NCBI GenBank assembly: GCA_030685235.1
Contig: MU839173.1
Location: 1 to 64,000 of the forward strand
Direction of reading: 5' to 3'
DNA length: 64,000 bases
DNA from: Copromyces sp. CBS 386.78
Taxonomy: Eukaryota > Ascomycota > Sordariomycetes > Sordariales > Sordariaceae
Part shown: piece after piece, positions 1-13,130 of the stretch
Position numbering within the stretch: the first letter of the stretch is position 1
Layout of the letters: the number at the start of each line of letters is the position of its first letter
Program-made: the position numbers and the translations under genes
The notes under the pieces: model-generated
Told to the model about the DNA's origin: nothing
The model's input: only the letters and a program-made list of their open reading frames with translations
Database searches by the model: none

Positions 1-91
1 ATTTTTGGGGTGCATTAGTGTGCCTTGGCGCACGGGAAGGGTGGGGCTACGGTGCCGGAAGACATTCATTACGGTGCGAAAAGACATTCTC
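1..91. mobile_element. Right terminus of a hAT-like DNA transposon, cut by the window edge
   Basis: The sequence matches the right end of the complete element at 57374-61019: a GC-rich stretch containing GGGGTGCATTAG, then the motif CGGTGCGAAAAGAC and the terminal TTCTC. The next eight bases (92-99, TTATAATA) are the likely right copy of an 8-bp target duplication; the left copy lies outside the window. The flank continues as the pol gene of Ty3/gypsy element D, so the transposon inserted into a retrotransposon. Confidence 0.75.
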
Positions 92-3079
92 TTATAATAT
101 AGGAAATTCTAAATTCTAAAAAATTACTTTAACGCTTCCTAAACTTCGCTAATTTCTACTATCGTTTTATTAAATATTTCTCTATTATCGCCGGCTTATT
201 ATATAAATTAATTAAGAAAACGGCAGGATAGGAATAGGAAAAATAGTATTAAAGATCTTTCAAAGCCTTAAAGAAGGCTTTTACGAACAGACTTATACTT
301 CGGATCTACGATTAATTAAAATAGACCGTCGTAAAAACGGATATTTCTAATTAAATTTGTAGAAATACGTTATTATAATACAATAATAATAGTATCCTTC
401 GCCCTATCGCCTACTTCAATTAGCGGTACTCTTTAACCGAATATAATTATAATATTTATAGTAAAGAATTATTCGCTATTATTAAGAGAAACTCTATTCG
501 CACGGGGATAAAACTCTATTCGCACGGGGATCCACTTTTGTTTTCTAAGTATAACTCAATCGAACTTTGGTGTATGAGACTAAAAGTAGTACCAAACTGC
601 TCGTTGATTTTTGACAGATTTTTCAAGGTAAGTACCAACCTTATAGGCCTAGGCGTTACCTAAATACGATTTTTCTGAACTTTTAGCCTTTTAAATTTCC
701 TATTTATTCATTTATAGTACTTTTCTTTCTCTAAGGTTTTCTTGATCTACTGGGGATATGCGTCCTTAAAAAAGATGTTGTTATGTAGAGAAAAATGTGA
801 GAAAAAATATCATATACTTTTTACCTTCGTATAAAGATTTTTAGTGCTCCAAAATAGACATTGAAGTTCACTTTTTTTTTCCCCGTGCGAATAGAGTTTT
901 ATCCCCGTGCGAATAGAGTTTCTCATTATTAAAGCCTTAGAAGAGTAGCGCTCCGAATTCGAAGGGGTATAATAATTAATTAAAGTTTTTACGGACTATA
1001 AAACTTTAAAGACTTTTACAATTAATAAATAACTAATTCCCCGCTATATATAATAGTCTTAATTTCTATCCCGGTTTAATTTTATAATTAAATACCGACC
1101 AGGCTTATTGTAAGTACGCTCTAACGCTTTAAATAGGAAACCGGAGGATTTACTTAAGGACGAAGCTAACGAACGGCTATTAACTAAAAATAAGATTTTA
1201 TTCGATTATAATATCTTTATAAACAGAATTTTTATTTTAAAGAATAGAAAGGAAATTATTAATATTAAAACCAAATATATTTATAATTTAAAGGTAATAA
1301 ATAATAAATTTACTAATGATTTAATTATAGAGAATTACGAAAAGTCGGTATTTTTATAAAATTTATTCGCCTACTTATCGAACCCTAACCACTATATTTA
1401 ATTTAAAAAAGTAAAAGATTAATTAAGGAAAATATCTTTCGCTAAATATAGGGTAATATAGGGATAAACCTACTTTCGAAACATTATTATCGTCGACCCT
1501 AACAATACCGAATTTTAATTCTAATTCCTCCGCTACATATATAATTTATTATTTACTAATTATTTAAATCGTAAAAAAACTTATTCGTTATTTTCTTAAT
1601 CTTTCTTCTAATTAAAAATATTTAATATTATTAAAGCCTATTATAAGGCTTGCTTACTATATATTAAATCTAAACTATTACAATACTCCCTATACGGGTT
1701 TTTAAAATTACTAACAATACTTTTCGTACTATAGAAAAATATTTCCATAGATTATATTACCCTTTTAATTCCTTACGTATACCGGGGTTAAGAATTTAAA
1801 TACATAGCCGTCGTCGTTAATTATTTAATAAAAATATAATATTTTATTCCTACTATCGGCTTTACGGCCAAAAAGTTGGCGGACCGGTTTATTAAAAAGA
1901 TTTATAATATTTATAGCCTCCCGGACTCTATTATATTGGACCGAAGTTCCTAATTTATTTCGTAATTCTAAAGAGTTCTATCCTCCTGTTTAAAAATAAT
2001 TCTTAAACCTTCCTCCGCGTTCTACTTAATTACTAACGGTTAAACGGAATATATTAATATAGAAATAGAGAAATACCTTCGTCTCTATATTAATTAGGCG
2101 TAAAATAATTAAGTAAATTAATTATTAATTACAGAATTCGCTAGTAATAACTTAATATTTAAAATAACGGGAATATCTCTTTTCTTTATTAATTATAATT
2201 TCTACCCCTATATAAGCATTAAACTAGCGAAATTATACCCGCTAAATCTATTAATTTAATAGTAAATAAAGTACTTTAAAATTAACGAAATCGCTAATTA
2301 CTTTAAAAGAATATTAAAATATATTATAAATTAAATAAAATAAACTTAATAACAGTACGAGGCCAACGCTAATATTCGAAAGATAAATACCCCGAAATAT
2401 ATAACGGGAAATAAAGTCCTATTTAATACGGAAAACTTCGATACCGGCCGACTATACGCAAAGTTTACCCCCCTTTATAAAGGCCCCTTCGAAATCGTTA
2501 AAATAAATAATTATAGGGTTATACTCAAACTACTAATTAATATAAAGTATAACCCCACCTTTTATATTAATAAAATTAAACCGTAAGTTAAAATAAGTAT
2601 TCCGGAATAATTAAAAATATAAGAAAAGAACGTTCGCGCAAATTAAAATTATAATATAAAGAGGACTAATAACGAAGAAGATTTAGTAGAATAGGATTTT
2701 ATTAAAATTAATAATTGCCGTAAAGCGGCTAACGGTTATTAAAAGTATTTTATCGTCTAAGTACTACTTTATTAACTTTTATAGTAGCCGCGCACTAACG
2801 TAATTATATCCCCTAATATAATACGGTAATTTTACGAAGTATACCCGGAAGCTCTAATACCCCTAAATTAGCTGGCGGCGGAGCGGAAGCGAAGGAAGGC
2901 GCTAGAGGAAATAAAGGAGCCGGCTATAGAAGTAAAAGCTCTACGAATAAGGTACGAAAGGAGGTCGCCGCAATTAGCAGCTATAGAAATTTTTTACGGT
3001 TGGACTAAACGTTTAATAAGGTTATCTATTATTTTATATAATATTAATTAGTTATATAGCTTCTTTTAATCCGAAGAAG
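92..3079 (+). mobile_element. Element D: RIP-degraded Ty3/gypsy pol, 3' part (RNase H and integrase)
   Basis: This is the same retrotransposon family as A and B. The order of recognisable blocks matches B 45,700-48,254: RNase H, RNase H-integrase linker, integrase and a post-integrase tail. It ends in a purine-rich tract just before the LTR at 3080. CA and TG dinucleotides are almost absent and no frame stays open. The stops fall mostly where Trp or Gln codons are expected, as RIP produces. It is interrupted by the MITE-like element at 486-924. The 5' half lies beyond the window, behind the hAT-like end. D cannot code for protein. Confidence 0.8.
486..924. mobile_element. MITE-like element 1 (439 bp, 8-bp target duplication)
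   Basis: The ends are long inverted repeats of about 44 bp, GAGAAACTCTATTCGC at the left and its complement at the right. Within each end a 20-21-bp unit (CTCTATTCGCACGGGG plus spacer) occurs twice in tandem. The flanks are ATTATTAA at 478-485 and 925-932. The homologous uninterrupted site in element B (about 46,093-46,110) shows the empty target. The interior has no coding capacity and, unlike its surroundings, keeps many CA/TG dinucleotides, so it either arrived after RIP or was too short to be hit. Confidence 0.85.
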
Positions 3080-3313
3080 TATTATAGGGTTAGCCTATAT
3101 TATATATATTAATAATCGTAATTCTCTAAGACTACTATTACCATCTCAGTTAATTAACTATAGCCTCCCGCCATAGACCCACTAGGGTTCATAGCTCGAG
3201 TCCTATAAAAGCCTATTTCCCGAGTACACCTCTACACTTCTCTTCCTTTCCTCTCCTCGTACAATTACGCATATCTACATTTACACTCAACCTCTCGCCC
3301 TCTTCCCGTGATA
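3080..3313 (+). repeat. 3' LTR of element D (234 bp)
   Basis: It begins TATTATAGGG and ends CCCGTGATA; before RIP these would be the usual TG...CA ends. It aligns along its length with the LTRs of A (236 bp) and B (231 bp), including a CTCTCTGAGAC-like block, a TATAAAAG box and a pyrimidine-rich 3' part. A purine-rich polypurine tract precedes it. Confidence 0.85.
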
Positions 3314-5234
3314 AGTATATAGACCCTTAAACTAATTACCGAGCGGGATAACGATAATTCTAATAAAGAAAATAATTTAGTAGCGGTAATTATTAAAACG
3401 CGAAAGCGTATAGCGGACGAATTATTTTATACTAAATAGAACGACATAAAGCGGAGATTAGTGATTTTGGAAAATAAAAATAAAAAGAAGGAAGAAGAAT
3501 TATACGAGTGCAAAAAGTTTAAAAGAATTTATTCATTAATTTTCAAATTTATTTATAATATCCTAAGTAAAGTAAAAAATATAGTTAATTATTAGATAAA
3601 TATCGATATATATATTACTAGAGGTCTATTAATAAAACTTAACGATAAAAGCCCGATTAATTAAGAGGAGTAATATTTAGTAAATAAAGTATAGGATATA
3701 TTAATTTACTATAATAGTATTATCGGACTTAACAACAATGAATGGTATAGGTGTACGCTGTTGGTGCGGGAGATTAGGATATATATATTAATCGAGAACG
3801 GGCCGTAGAAGGATTTTGAGAAATATATTAGAGGATTAAATATTAGGAATAAGCTTTACGCTTAGGGGGAGGAATAGGTTAAACCAATTAATAAAATTAT
3901 TAGCGAGAGAAGCGGAGGAGATATTTCGCGAACGAATAAATAGATATAAAAGGATGAGTAGGATAAGGAAGAGGACGAATACGAAAGAGAAAGGAAGGCG
4001 GAATTAATAAATTGGCTGCGAACTGGAGTTTGCGGAGGATAAATGAAATTGGTATGTATTTAGTAATTGGGAATGATTGGGACGATCATTCTTTTATAGA
4101 GGGGTATTATAAGAAGAAGAGAGTTAGAGGGTAGGGTAGGAGACCTGTACCTTGGGAAGCCGCACCTTGGGAATAGACAGGTAATGCTGTGATATGCTCT
4201 GGTATTTATAGCTCAGAGAGCACGGAGCTTTTCTCCTCTCTCTTCTTCTTCTTCTCCAATAATCAATACAATCACATTATTACAACTGTAAGGGCTTTTC
4301 CTTTTATAGATCTTTTATACTCTTTAAAAAATAAATTTAGCGATTTTAATTTATAATTAAATAAATATAATTTTATTAGATTTATTCAATTTAAAGCGTA
4401 GTCTAGGCATTAGGTATTAAGTATTAAATTATATTATTTATTCGATAATTTTAATTTCGTAAATTAATTCCCTTCCTCTCCCTTCCTCCTTCTACTATTA
4501 AATTAAACCTCTTCAATTAAATTCTACCCTTTATATACCTCTATATTTCTCCTTTCTTTTTAAACTCCTTATAATAATTCTTCTATATTTATTTTATAAT
4601 ACAATTATAATACTAAACTATATATCTAAACGTACCGCTATTAAATTTACTATTTGTAAAGTTATTACCTTCTATAATATACCCCGCACTTACTTCCACT
4701 CTTTACAATACAATCGAATTAATAATTAAACGTTTTTTTCTCTCTATTATTATTATAAGAATTATATCTTTATCCGTTACAATATTATACTATTTATTAA
4801 AAAGGTCATTATATTCAAATAATTAATTTAATATCTTCGTTATCGTAAAAATAACCTTCACTTACATATTTATTTCTAATTAAGGTACATAGTAATAAAT
4901 TTTAAAAGTCCCTTTAAACCGCCCAATAATCTTTTTAACAATAATTTAAATTATATTATAACAGAAATTATATGATTTTTAATATATAACCAATTTAAAC
5001 CTTATCCTTATATTCTCTTATAAATAATATTATATACTACAGTACAGTACGAATAGTCTCGAACTATAATTATACTTAGCATCAATTAAATAAAATTAAT
5101 TTTAAGGGATACGAAACTTATTACAACCCTTTTAAATAAAAATATTATTTAGAACTTTTATATTATTAGTAGAACCCTCCTAACTAGGGAATATATATAG
5201 TAATTAACTACTAAAATCGTAAGCGATAAATACA
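3314..5234 (+). pseudogene. Decayed repeat sequence with a RIP-inactivated ORF remnant (about 3340-4045)
   Basis: From about 3340 to 4045 one plus-strand frame reads as protein-like sequence with many charged residues and a Lys/Glu-rich coiled-coil-like start. Its interruptions are nearly all TAG or TAA at plausible Gln/Trp positions. I do not recognise the product; a retroelement gag-like protein or a captured host gene are both possible. Further right, 4050-4290 is less mutated and has LTR-like traits. The rest, to 5234, is featureless AT-rich repeat. Element A is inserted at its right end. Confidence 0.45.
4050..4290 (+). repeat. Candidate solo LTR or promoter-like fragment
   Basis: This stretch is conspicuously less AT-rich than its neighbours. 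It contains a TATTTATAG box, a GAGAGCACGGAG block, a CT-rich tract and a CACATTATTACA end, the arrangement seen in fungal LTRs. I could not fix both ends or a target duplication, so the class is uncertain. Confidence 0.3.
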
Positions 5235-5239
5235 TTAAT

Positions 5240-5475
5240 TATCACGGGTAGAGGGCGAGAGGTTGAGTGTAAATGTAGATATGCGTAATTGCACGAGGAG
5301 AGGAAAGGAAGAGAAGTGCAGAGGTGCACTCGGGAGATGGGCTTTTATAGGACTCGAGCTATAAACCCCTAGTGGGTCCATAGCGGGAGGCCGCAGCCAA
5401 TTAACCGAAATAGTAATATATAGTCTTAGAGAGCTACTATCACCAGCACATACAATACAGGCTAACCCTATAATA
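5240..5475 (-). repeat. 3' LTR of element A (236 bp)
   Basis: On the minus strand it runs from TATTATAGGG to CCCGTGATA. It is a direct repeat of 11670-11905, and the target duplication TTAAT lies immediately outside. Confidence 0.88.
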
Positions 5476-6726
5476 CTACCCCTACCTAAAAAAAGCTATA
5501 TAATTAATTAAAGTTATATAAAATAATAGATAACCCTATTAAACGTTTAGTCCAACCGTGAAAAATTTCTATAGCCGCTAATCGCAACGACCTCCTTTCG
5601 TACCTCATTCGCGGAGCCTCCACTTCTACAACCGGCTCTAATATCTCCTCCGCCTTTAAAGTCCTCCTCCGCTTCCGCTTTACTACCAGCTAATCTAGGG
5701 GTACTAAAACCTCCGGGTATACTTCGTAAAACTACTATATCGCATTAAGGGATATGGCTACGTTAGTACGCGGCTACCATAAAGGCTGATAAAGTAGTGC
5801 CTAGACGACGAAATATTCCCAACGACCGTTGGCCGCTTTACAATAGCCGTTAATTTTAATAAAATCCTATTCTACCGAATCTTCTTCGTTATTAGTCCTC
5901 CTTATACTACGACTTTAGTTTATACGAACGTCCCTTTCCTATACTTCTAACTATCCCGGAATACCTGCTTCGGCCTATAGCTTAATTTTACTAACGTAGA
6001 AAGTCGGGCTATACTTTATATTAACGGGGAATCTAAACGTAATTCTATAGCTATCCGCTTTAATAATTTCGAACGGGCCCTTATAAAGGGGGGTAAGCTT
6101 CGCGTACAGTCGGCCGATATCGAAGTTCTCCGTATTAAGCAGGACCTTATCTCCCGTTTTATACTTCGGGGCATCCGTCCTTCGAATATTGGCGTTAGCT
6201 TCGTACTATTGCTAGGCTTGCTTTGCTTAATCCGTAACGTACTCTAGTACTCTTTCGTTAAACGATCAACGACGACGGCTACGTACTTGAACTCTTAACC
6301 CCGGCGTACGTAGGGCGTTAAGGGGGTGACGTAATCTACGGAAATATCCTTCCATAGGGCGAAGAATACTGCTAACGGTTTTAGAAAATTGTATAGGGAG
6401 TGTTATAATAGTTTAGATTTGGTATACGGCAGGCAGGCTTTACAATAGGCCCTAACGGTACTAAATATCCTTAATTAGAAGAAAAATTAAGAGAGTAATA
6501 AATAGGTCTTTTTACGACCTAGGTAGCTAGTAGAAGGCGAATCGTATACGCAGCGGAAGAATTAAAACTAAAGTTTAATATCGTTAGGGTCAATAATAAT
6601 AGTACTTCGAAAGTATATTCATCCTTATATTACCCTATATTTAGCGAAAGATACCTTCTTCAAATAATCCTTTACTTCCTTAGACTACGTATAACAACCG
6701 GGGTCCGATAAGTAAGCGAACAAATC

Positions 6727-6957
6727 TTATAAAAATACCGACTTCTCATAACTTTTTATAATTAAATCGTTAGTAAATTTATTATTTATTACTTTTAAAT
6801 TATAAATATATTCGGTTCCGACGTCGATAATTTCCTTTCTATTCTCTAAAACGAAAGTTCTATTTATAAAAATATTATAATTAAATAAAACCTTATTTTT
6901 AATTAATAACCGCTCGTCGGCTTCGTCCTTAAGTAAATCTTTTAGCTTCCTACTCAA
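6727..6957 (-). pseudogene. Residual open frame of gypsy pol (RNase H-integrase linker)
   Basis: A 76-codon frame beginning with MSRKLKDLLKDEADERL. It corresponds to the segment after RNase H in Ty3/gypsy polyproteins, where the non-retroviral N-terminal part of integrase begins. Equivalent but broken sequence occurs at 1,130-1,360 (D) and about 46,310-46,540 (B). It is a surviving piece of a dead polyprotein, not a gene. Confidence 0.7.
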
Positions 6958-9900
6958 AACGTTAAGGCGTACTTATAACGAGCCCAATCGGTATTTAATT
7001 ATAAAATTAAACCGGGAAAGGAAATAGGACTACTATATATAACGGGGAATTAATTATTTATTAGTCGTAAAGGTCTTTAAAATCTTATAATCCGTAAGGA
7101 CTTCGAATAATTATTATACCCCTTCGAATTCGGGGCGCTATTCTTCTAAAATTTTAATAATAGCGAATAACTCTTTATTATAAATATTATAATTATATTC
7201 GGCTAAAGAATATTATTAATTAAAGTAAGTAATAGGGCGAAAAATATTATTATTATTATATTATAATAATATACTTCTATATACTTAATTAGAAGCATTT
7301 ATTTCTACGACGGTCTATTTTAATTAATTATAGATCCGAAGTACGGGTCCACTCGTAAAAGCCTTCTTTAATACTTCAAAGGATTTTTAATACCGTTCTT
7401 CCTATTCTTATATTACCGTTTTCTTAATTAATTTATATAATAGGCCGGCGATAATAGAAAAATATTTAATAAAACGACGGTAGAAATTAGCGAAGCCTAA
7501 AAAGCGTTAAAGCGATTTCTTAGAATTTAGAACTTCCTATATTATAATTATAAAAACCTTTTCTAAATCTATTTCAAAATTACTTAGGGTAATAATAGAA
7601 TTTAAATACTTAATTCGCTATATATAGAATTCGTATTTATTAATATCGATTTAGAATCTTATTTTAATTATTTTTTATAAAACTTCTTTAATATATTTTT
7701 TATACTCTTCTTCGTTATCGGAATAAATTAAGATATCGTCGAGATAAGCAATAATATAAACGTCGAAAATATTATATAAAATATCGTTAATATAATTTTA
7801 AAAGGTTTCCAACGCGCCTTATAAACTGAAAGGATATATAATAAATTCGTAGAGGCCGAAGCGGGTAATAAAGGCGGTAAATTATTTATACCCCTCTTTA
7901 ATACGGATCCTATTAAATGTAGTAATAATATTAAATTTTATAAAGATCTTTACTTTATAAATTGTATTAAGGGTTTCTTTAATTAGCGGTAGCGGGTAAT
8001 ATATTTTTAATATAATATTATTAATATTATAATAATTTATATAAATACGGACTCTACCTCCGGGTTTTTTAATTAATAAAAAGGGGGAAGCGGCCGTAAA
8101 TTGTAATAGCCAAATAAACTTCTTCTTTAAATTATTATTAATTTACTTCTTAATAACGATTATTTTTATAAGTAATATATATTAAAACTATATATTAGGA
8201 AATTATTCTCCCGGCTATAATTCGATCTTATAATTATACGAATAATAAGGAGGGATTTCTTTTATTAGCGAAGGTAAGAAAGTAGTAATCTCGCTAATAT
8301 ACTTCCGTCCTTTAAAATAATTCAAAATTTTAATAATCTCCTCCTTAATTTTTAACAGCTAATTTACTTTATTAAGAAACTTCTTTATATTTTCTTCGTC
8401 GACTTTAATTAAATATATTTATTAGATAATTTCTTTATATATAGGCGCATCGGTTTCAAAATTTCTAATAAAATTAATTACTTTAATTAGAATTATAATT
8501 TCGTAAGTATTTTTTAAAGTATAAATACTAATTATTTCGTTAATAAAGTTATAGAGCGCGGGGGGTAAACTTTCTTTATATTTCTTTCTATCGCCTTCTA
8601 TAATATTATTAACTATTTCTTCGATTAAATTTAGATTTTAAAGATCCGCTATAGCCGCTAATCTCTCGATTTTAGCGTAGTTCGTAATATACGATTATAG
8701 CTATTCCTTTTCGCAAATAAAGTTAAACGTAACTATATTAAATACCTTAATATTACTAGGGTTAAATTTATAATCGGGCTTACGAAAACGGCGGTATTAG
8801 GGGTGATTCGCGCTAATTAAAACGTAGCGGCTATTTATATATATATAAAGTTCGTAAAGCGCGGGGCTTTTAATTTTAATAAGGAGAGCGGCGGTGCCGG
8901 TAATAGCGATCTTAAATTTAGCCCTCCGGGCTATTAGCACTTTAATAAGAGTAGGGACTATATAATAGCCGGTTTTAAAATCGATTTTAGGTTTAATAGC
9001 AGTAAAAGGAAGTTCGGGAGCGGATAAGGGTTTTAAAACGGGCTTTACCGCGATTTTCTTAATCTTTTCTTTCTTAATAGCTAGAAGGCGAAATTCGGTC
9101 TCTTCTTTTTTAATAATTAAAGAGGGAGATTTGGTCTCTTCTTTCCTAATTAGCGGGATAGGTATTTAGTAAATAGAGGCTACCGAAACCCGGTTAGTAA
9201 AGGCTTTAAGTACTACTATTTAGTATTTAGGGAGATCCATTAATAAATAGCGGCCTTAATAAGTAATATAGTTAAAATATATATTATACTACTCGTAATC
9301 GATCTTTAACCAATAGTATTATATTTATAAGAAATTTAAAATAATTAAATATTTCCTAAAAATATTATAAATTAAAAAGGTAATAATCTCTTCGTAATAG
9401 CCGATCTAAAGTTTAACTATTACTCCTTTAGAAATAATACCCTTAATTACTTTATTAATAAGAATAAGTTTCTTCGTTTTTAATAATTGGAAATAGAGAA
9501 GGTTATTCTTAATAATAAAAGAGCGATTAATAAATACGAAAGTAGAATAACTATTATTAATAAGGGCAATATAATAGTTTTTGCGCGAACGGATTACAAT
9601 ATAAAAGGATAAAAGTATTAAATTTAGGGAAATAGAACTATTTAATAATTAAACCTTAATTTCCTCTAAACCTTTTAATTCTATAAAGCCTAAAATTCGT
9701 TTTTTAAATATAACCCGGCCGGGCCTCTATATATAATTATATATAGAGGCTAAACGTTTTCTTAATTATTATAATACTCTTTATTAATAGCGGATTTAGC
9801 GGGGGCGGCTAAAGTAATTAGGGTAGTTAGAATAGTATCGGCGGCGCAGACCTACTTTTAGTTACGACCCTTACTACAACCTTTATTCTTCAACTTTTTA

Positions 9901-11669
9901 CTAGCGGAATATTAAGGGCCTTAGGAATTATAATTAATTAAAGTAGTATAATTACGGGCAATATAGCCGGGCTTACTATAATAATAATAGAAATTATTAT
10001 AGGAATACTAATTGAAAATATTCTTATAAATAAAGATTACGAAGTTAACGGCGTTTAAATTTATTTTATTACTACCCTAATTAATAAGGATATTATTAAT
10101 AGAAGGTTTAATATTAAAGTAACCTCCGCCACTATTATTATTACTAGTACTACTATTAGGATTAAGGAAGTAGTTCGCTATTTTCTAACAATAATCCGTA
10201 TTTTCAAAATTGCCGGTAACGTTACAATAAATTTCGAATTAATATTTAAAATCGTTATCGGAGGGAAGGTTATAGTAAATAAAAGTATTATAAAAACGTT
10301 TATTAATTTTATTCTAAAAATAATAGACCTTTATTAAATTATTAAAACCGTAGAAATTTATTAAATTAATTAATTTAAATTCGAAATCTACGAAAAATAT
10401 ATTCTTTATATATAATTCTTATAAGCGGCGGCCGGCGTCTATTTTAAAATTTATATTCTAAAAACGAAAAATTAGATATTCTATAAATTTAACGCCTATC
10501 TTCCAATATTAATTTACTTTATCGGAGTCTAATTAAATTACATTTAAATTATTTTAAATACCGGATAAGATTTTAAGTCCTAGAAGTATAGCGGTACAAA
10601 TAATTCTAATATTTTTAAAAAAGTAAAAAACGGCGTTATATTTCTACTAAAATTAAATATAAAAATACTAGGCTTTAAAGATTTTATATTTACAAACGGG
10701 ACCGCTAATTTCCTTACCTATAAAAATAGGCGGGTTCTCTACCGTCTAGCGAAGAGAGGAGGATATAGCTATTTTTATAATCGTATTATTAACGGGGGAA
10801 GGAATTTATACCTTGAAAATATTATACTCCGCGAATAAAATATTATAAACGGACTTAAAATTAACGTAATCGAAATTCTTTTAATCGAAACTAAATTAGG
10901 CGTCGTCGATTACCTGGCGAATAGTCCTAAACTCCTCTTTAAAACGCTAAAAGTCGTTTTTAAAATTATTATAACATTCGAAATTAACGTAATAAAAGCG
11001 ATTAAGAAGTACAATAATAGAGTAGAAAACGGGGGCTTAGGAGAAAAGAGAAGTTATTTTAAAATATTCGCGCGGAATTAAAAAACCTTCTAATTAATCG
11101 AAGCCTTCGAAAAAATTAGCAAAAGTAGTAATAACGGGTTAAAGAAGTTCGAAAAGTACAGCGCAATAAATTATAGTATTAAATTTACTATTAAGGGTAT
11201 TAATAGTAGAATATAACGATTCTAAATTAAATAGATTACTATTATTAATAGTAGGAATAAAAAGGTTAAGAAGATTACCGCTACTAAAATTGCCGTTAAG
11301 GGAAAAAAAGGCGGAATTACTATCGTCGTAAAATATAAAATAAAAGAGAAGTAACCGTTCAAAATAAAGAGAGGTAAAAGTCTACGATTAGGACCGTTTA
11401 AAATAAAGGTCCGCTATTAAGACCGTTTGAAGCAATTAAAAATAAGCAATCTCTTATCCATTAAATAAAGAGTACTTTCCTTTACGTACTAGTAAAAGGA
11501 TAGAATCTTAATTAGGCGATTATCGTAACTACAATTATTAATATTTGGGGGGGTATTGGGTTTAGCGATTTATAACGAAGCGATCCCTATACGCGCGCAA
11601 TCGAAAAAAATAATTGCAATAAAAAATAAGTTTACACTATAAATATAATAATTAAAAAGTACAATTAAC

Positions 11670-11905
11670 TATTACGGGTAGAGGGCGAGAGGTTGAGTAT
11701 AAATATAAATATACGTAATTGTACGAAGAGAGGAAAGGAAGAGAAGTATAGAAGTATATTCGGGAGATGGGCTTTTATAGGATTCGAGCTATGAACCCCT
11801 AGTGGGTCTATGGCGGGAGGCCGCCGCCAATTAACCGAGATGGTGACATATAGTCTCAGAGAGCTACTATCACCAGCATATGCAATACAGGCTAACCCTG
11901 TAATA
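11670..11905 (-). repeat. 5' LTR of element A (236 bp)
   Basis: Direct repeat of 5240-5475, running on the minus strand from TATTACAGGG to CCCGTAATA. This copy and its partner keep a few CA/TG sites, so the LTRs are less heavily mutated than the interior. Confidence 0.88.
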
Positions 11906-11910
11906 TTAAT

Positions 11911-12650
11911 CGAATAACTACTTTTACGGTTATACTACAGTTTCGCTTTGTCTAAATTAAATTATACTTCGAAATAAGATTTATTAAACGTTCCTAATAT
12001 TCTACGAAAATAGGGAAAGAATTTCGAGTCCGCCTTAACTTTATAGAGTATACGAAACTCTAGCAATTAAATTTTATACTTAATAAAAATTAGTAATAAA
12101 TCTAAGATATAGTAAAATACTCTAATTTATTAGTAAGTTTATATTAATTATATATTTTATATTTATACCGTTACTAATTTCGAAATAATTTCACTACTAT
12201 AATTAAATAGAAAGGCGGCGAAACGAAACGTTATACCTTATATAATTATAAAAAGGAAATATAGTAATTTCTTTTATATAAATATATACTTCGTCGAACG
12301 TAGTACCCTATATTCTTCTAACTAAATTAATAAAGTATAAAACGTACATTAACTTATATATAATAATATTTTAAATCGATTTAGGTATTTAGTAAGAAGA
12401 TCTTTCGTTATAAAGAACCTTCGCTACCTATATAAATTTACGGGTATCCGGGGCGCCTATAAAATAAAGCGGGTTATTAAAAAGATTAATACGATTATTA
12501 ATATACGTTTACATATTAATCACTATCGTCGCCGCTAAATAAAAGCGTTATAATTTATAGTATGAATAGGGTATTAATAATATTAATAATATTGAAAAAG
12601 TCGTTATTAAACGTTACATACGTAAAAAAAAGTGGAAATTTTGGATTTCC
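11911..12650. repeat. Decayed AT-rich repeat bordering the gene island
   Basis: RIP-type composition continues from the flank of element A to about 12,640, where base composition changes abruptly. Short protein-like runs occur around 12,400-12,560 in the plus direction but I cannot assign them. No gene is supported. Confidence 0.5.
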
Positions 12651-12966
12651 GAATCGATTTCTAGAGTATTTTACTTTAGAAATTAACCGGGTCGATTTTA
12701 GAAAGAATTTAATTATTTAATTGGTTAGAATACAAATGTGGGGATTGGGAATTTTAGGAGCTAGTTTTGGTGCGATTTCCAAGCGGAAATGTTCTAGGGC
12801 ATTCTAAACGGCTCCTGGAAATTCTGGCTTGGAAGACTTCCGAGTCCTAATTTCCAGGTTGCCAATCACGCCCTTAGTCAAGGCGGGTATTGTAGGAGCT
12901 TCACGGGACGTACAGCAGTTCAGGCCCCGGTTATAAGAAAAGGCTTTTGAAACAACCAAACAACAA
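12651..12966. other. Intergenic DNA, start of the gene island
   Basis: Composition becomes balanced and CA/TG dinucleotides reappear. I see no coding potential. The last bases precede tRNA-Phe. Confidence 0.5.
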
Positions 12967-13055
12967 GCGGGTTTAGCTCAGTTGGGAGAGCGTCAGACTG
13001 AAGTCCACTTCACTCATAAATCTGAAGGTCGTGTGTTCGATCCACACAAACCGCA
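12967..13055 (+). tRNA. tRNA-Phe (GAA) with a 16-nt intron
   Basis: The 73-nt mature sequence folds as a full cloverleaf: acceptor GCGGGTT pairs with AACCGC plus discriminator A, the D arm is AGCTCAGTTGGGAGAGC, and the T loop is GTTCGATCC. The anticodon loop reads CTGAAGA, with GAA at positions 34-36. A 16-nt intron, TCCACTTCACTCATAA, sits one base 3' of the anticodon, the canonical eukaryotic position. A run of Ts about 5 bp downstream is a likely Pol III terminator. The copy at 28163-28251 is identical, intron included. Confidence 0.95.
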
Positions 13056-13130
13056 AACTTTTTGTGAACTCTTCATTCGCGATCTTTTTGCATCGCCTCA
13101 GAGAAAACACAACTTGATTGAAGAGAGTTT

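Larger units (their letters stand above)
5235..11910 (-). mobile_element. Element A: complete but RIP-inactivated Ty3/gypsy retrotransposon
   Basis: The element proper is 5240-11905 (6666 bp) on the minus strand, flanked by the 5-bp duplication TTAAT at 5235-5239 and 11906-11910. Both LTRs are 236 bp. Reading right to left are a gag-like region with a zinc-knuckle remnant near 9,950-10,000, then protease, reverse transcriptase, RNase H and integrase. One short frame stays open at 6727-6957 (76 codons), the linker between RNase H and integrase. A purine-rich tract lies inside the left LTR. Sister copy B shows that the interior is uninterrupted. Many stops make it non-functional. Confidence 0.88.
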
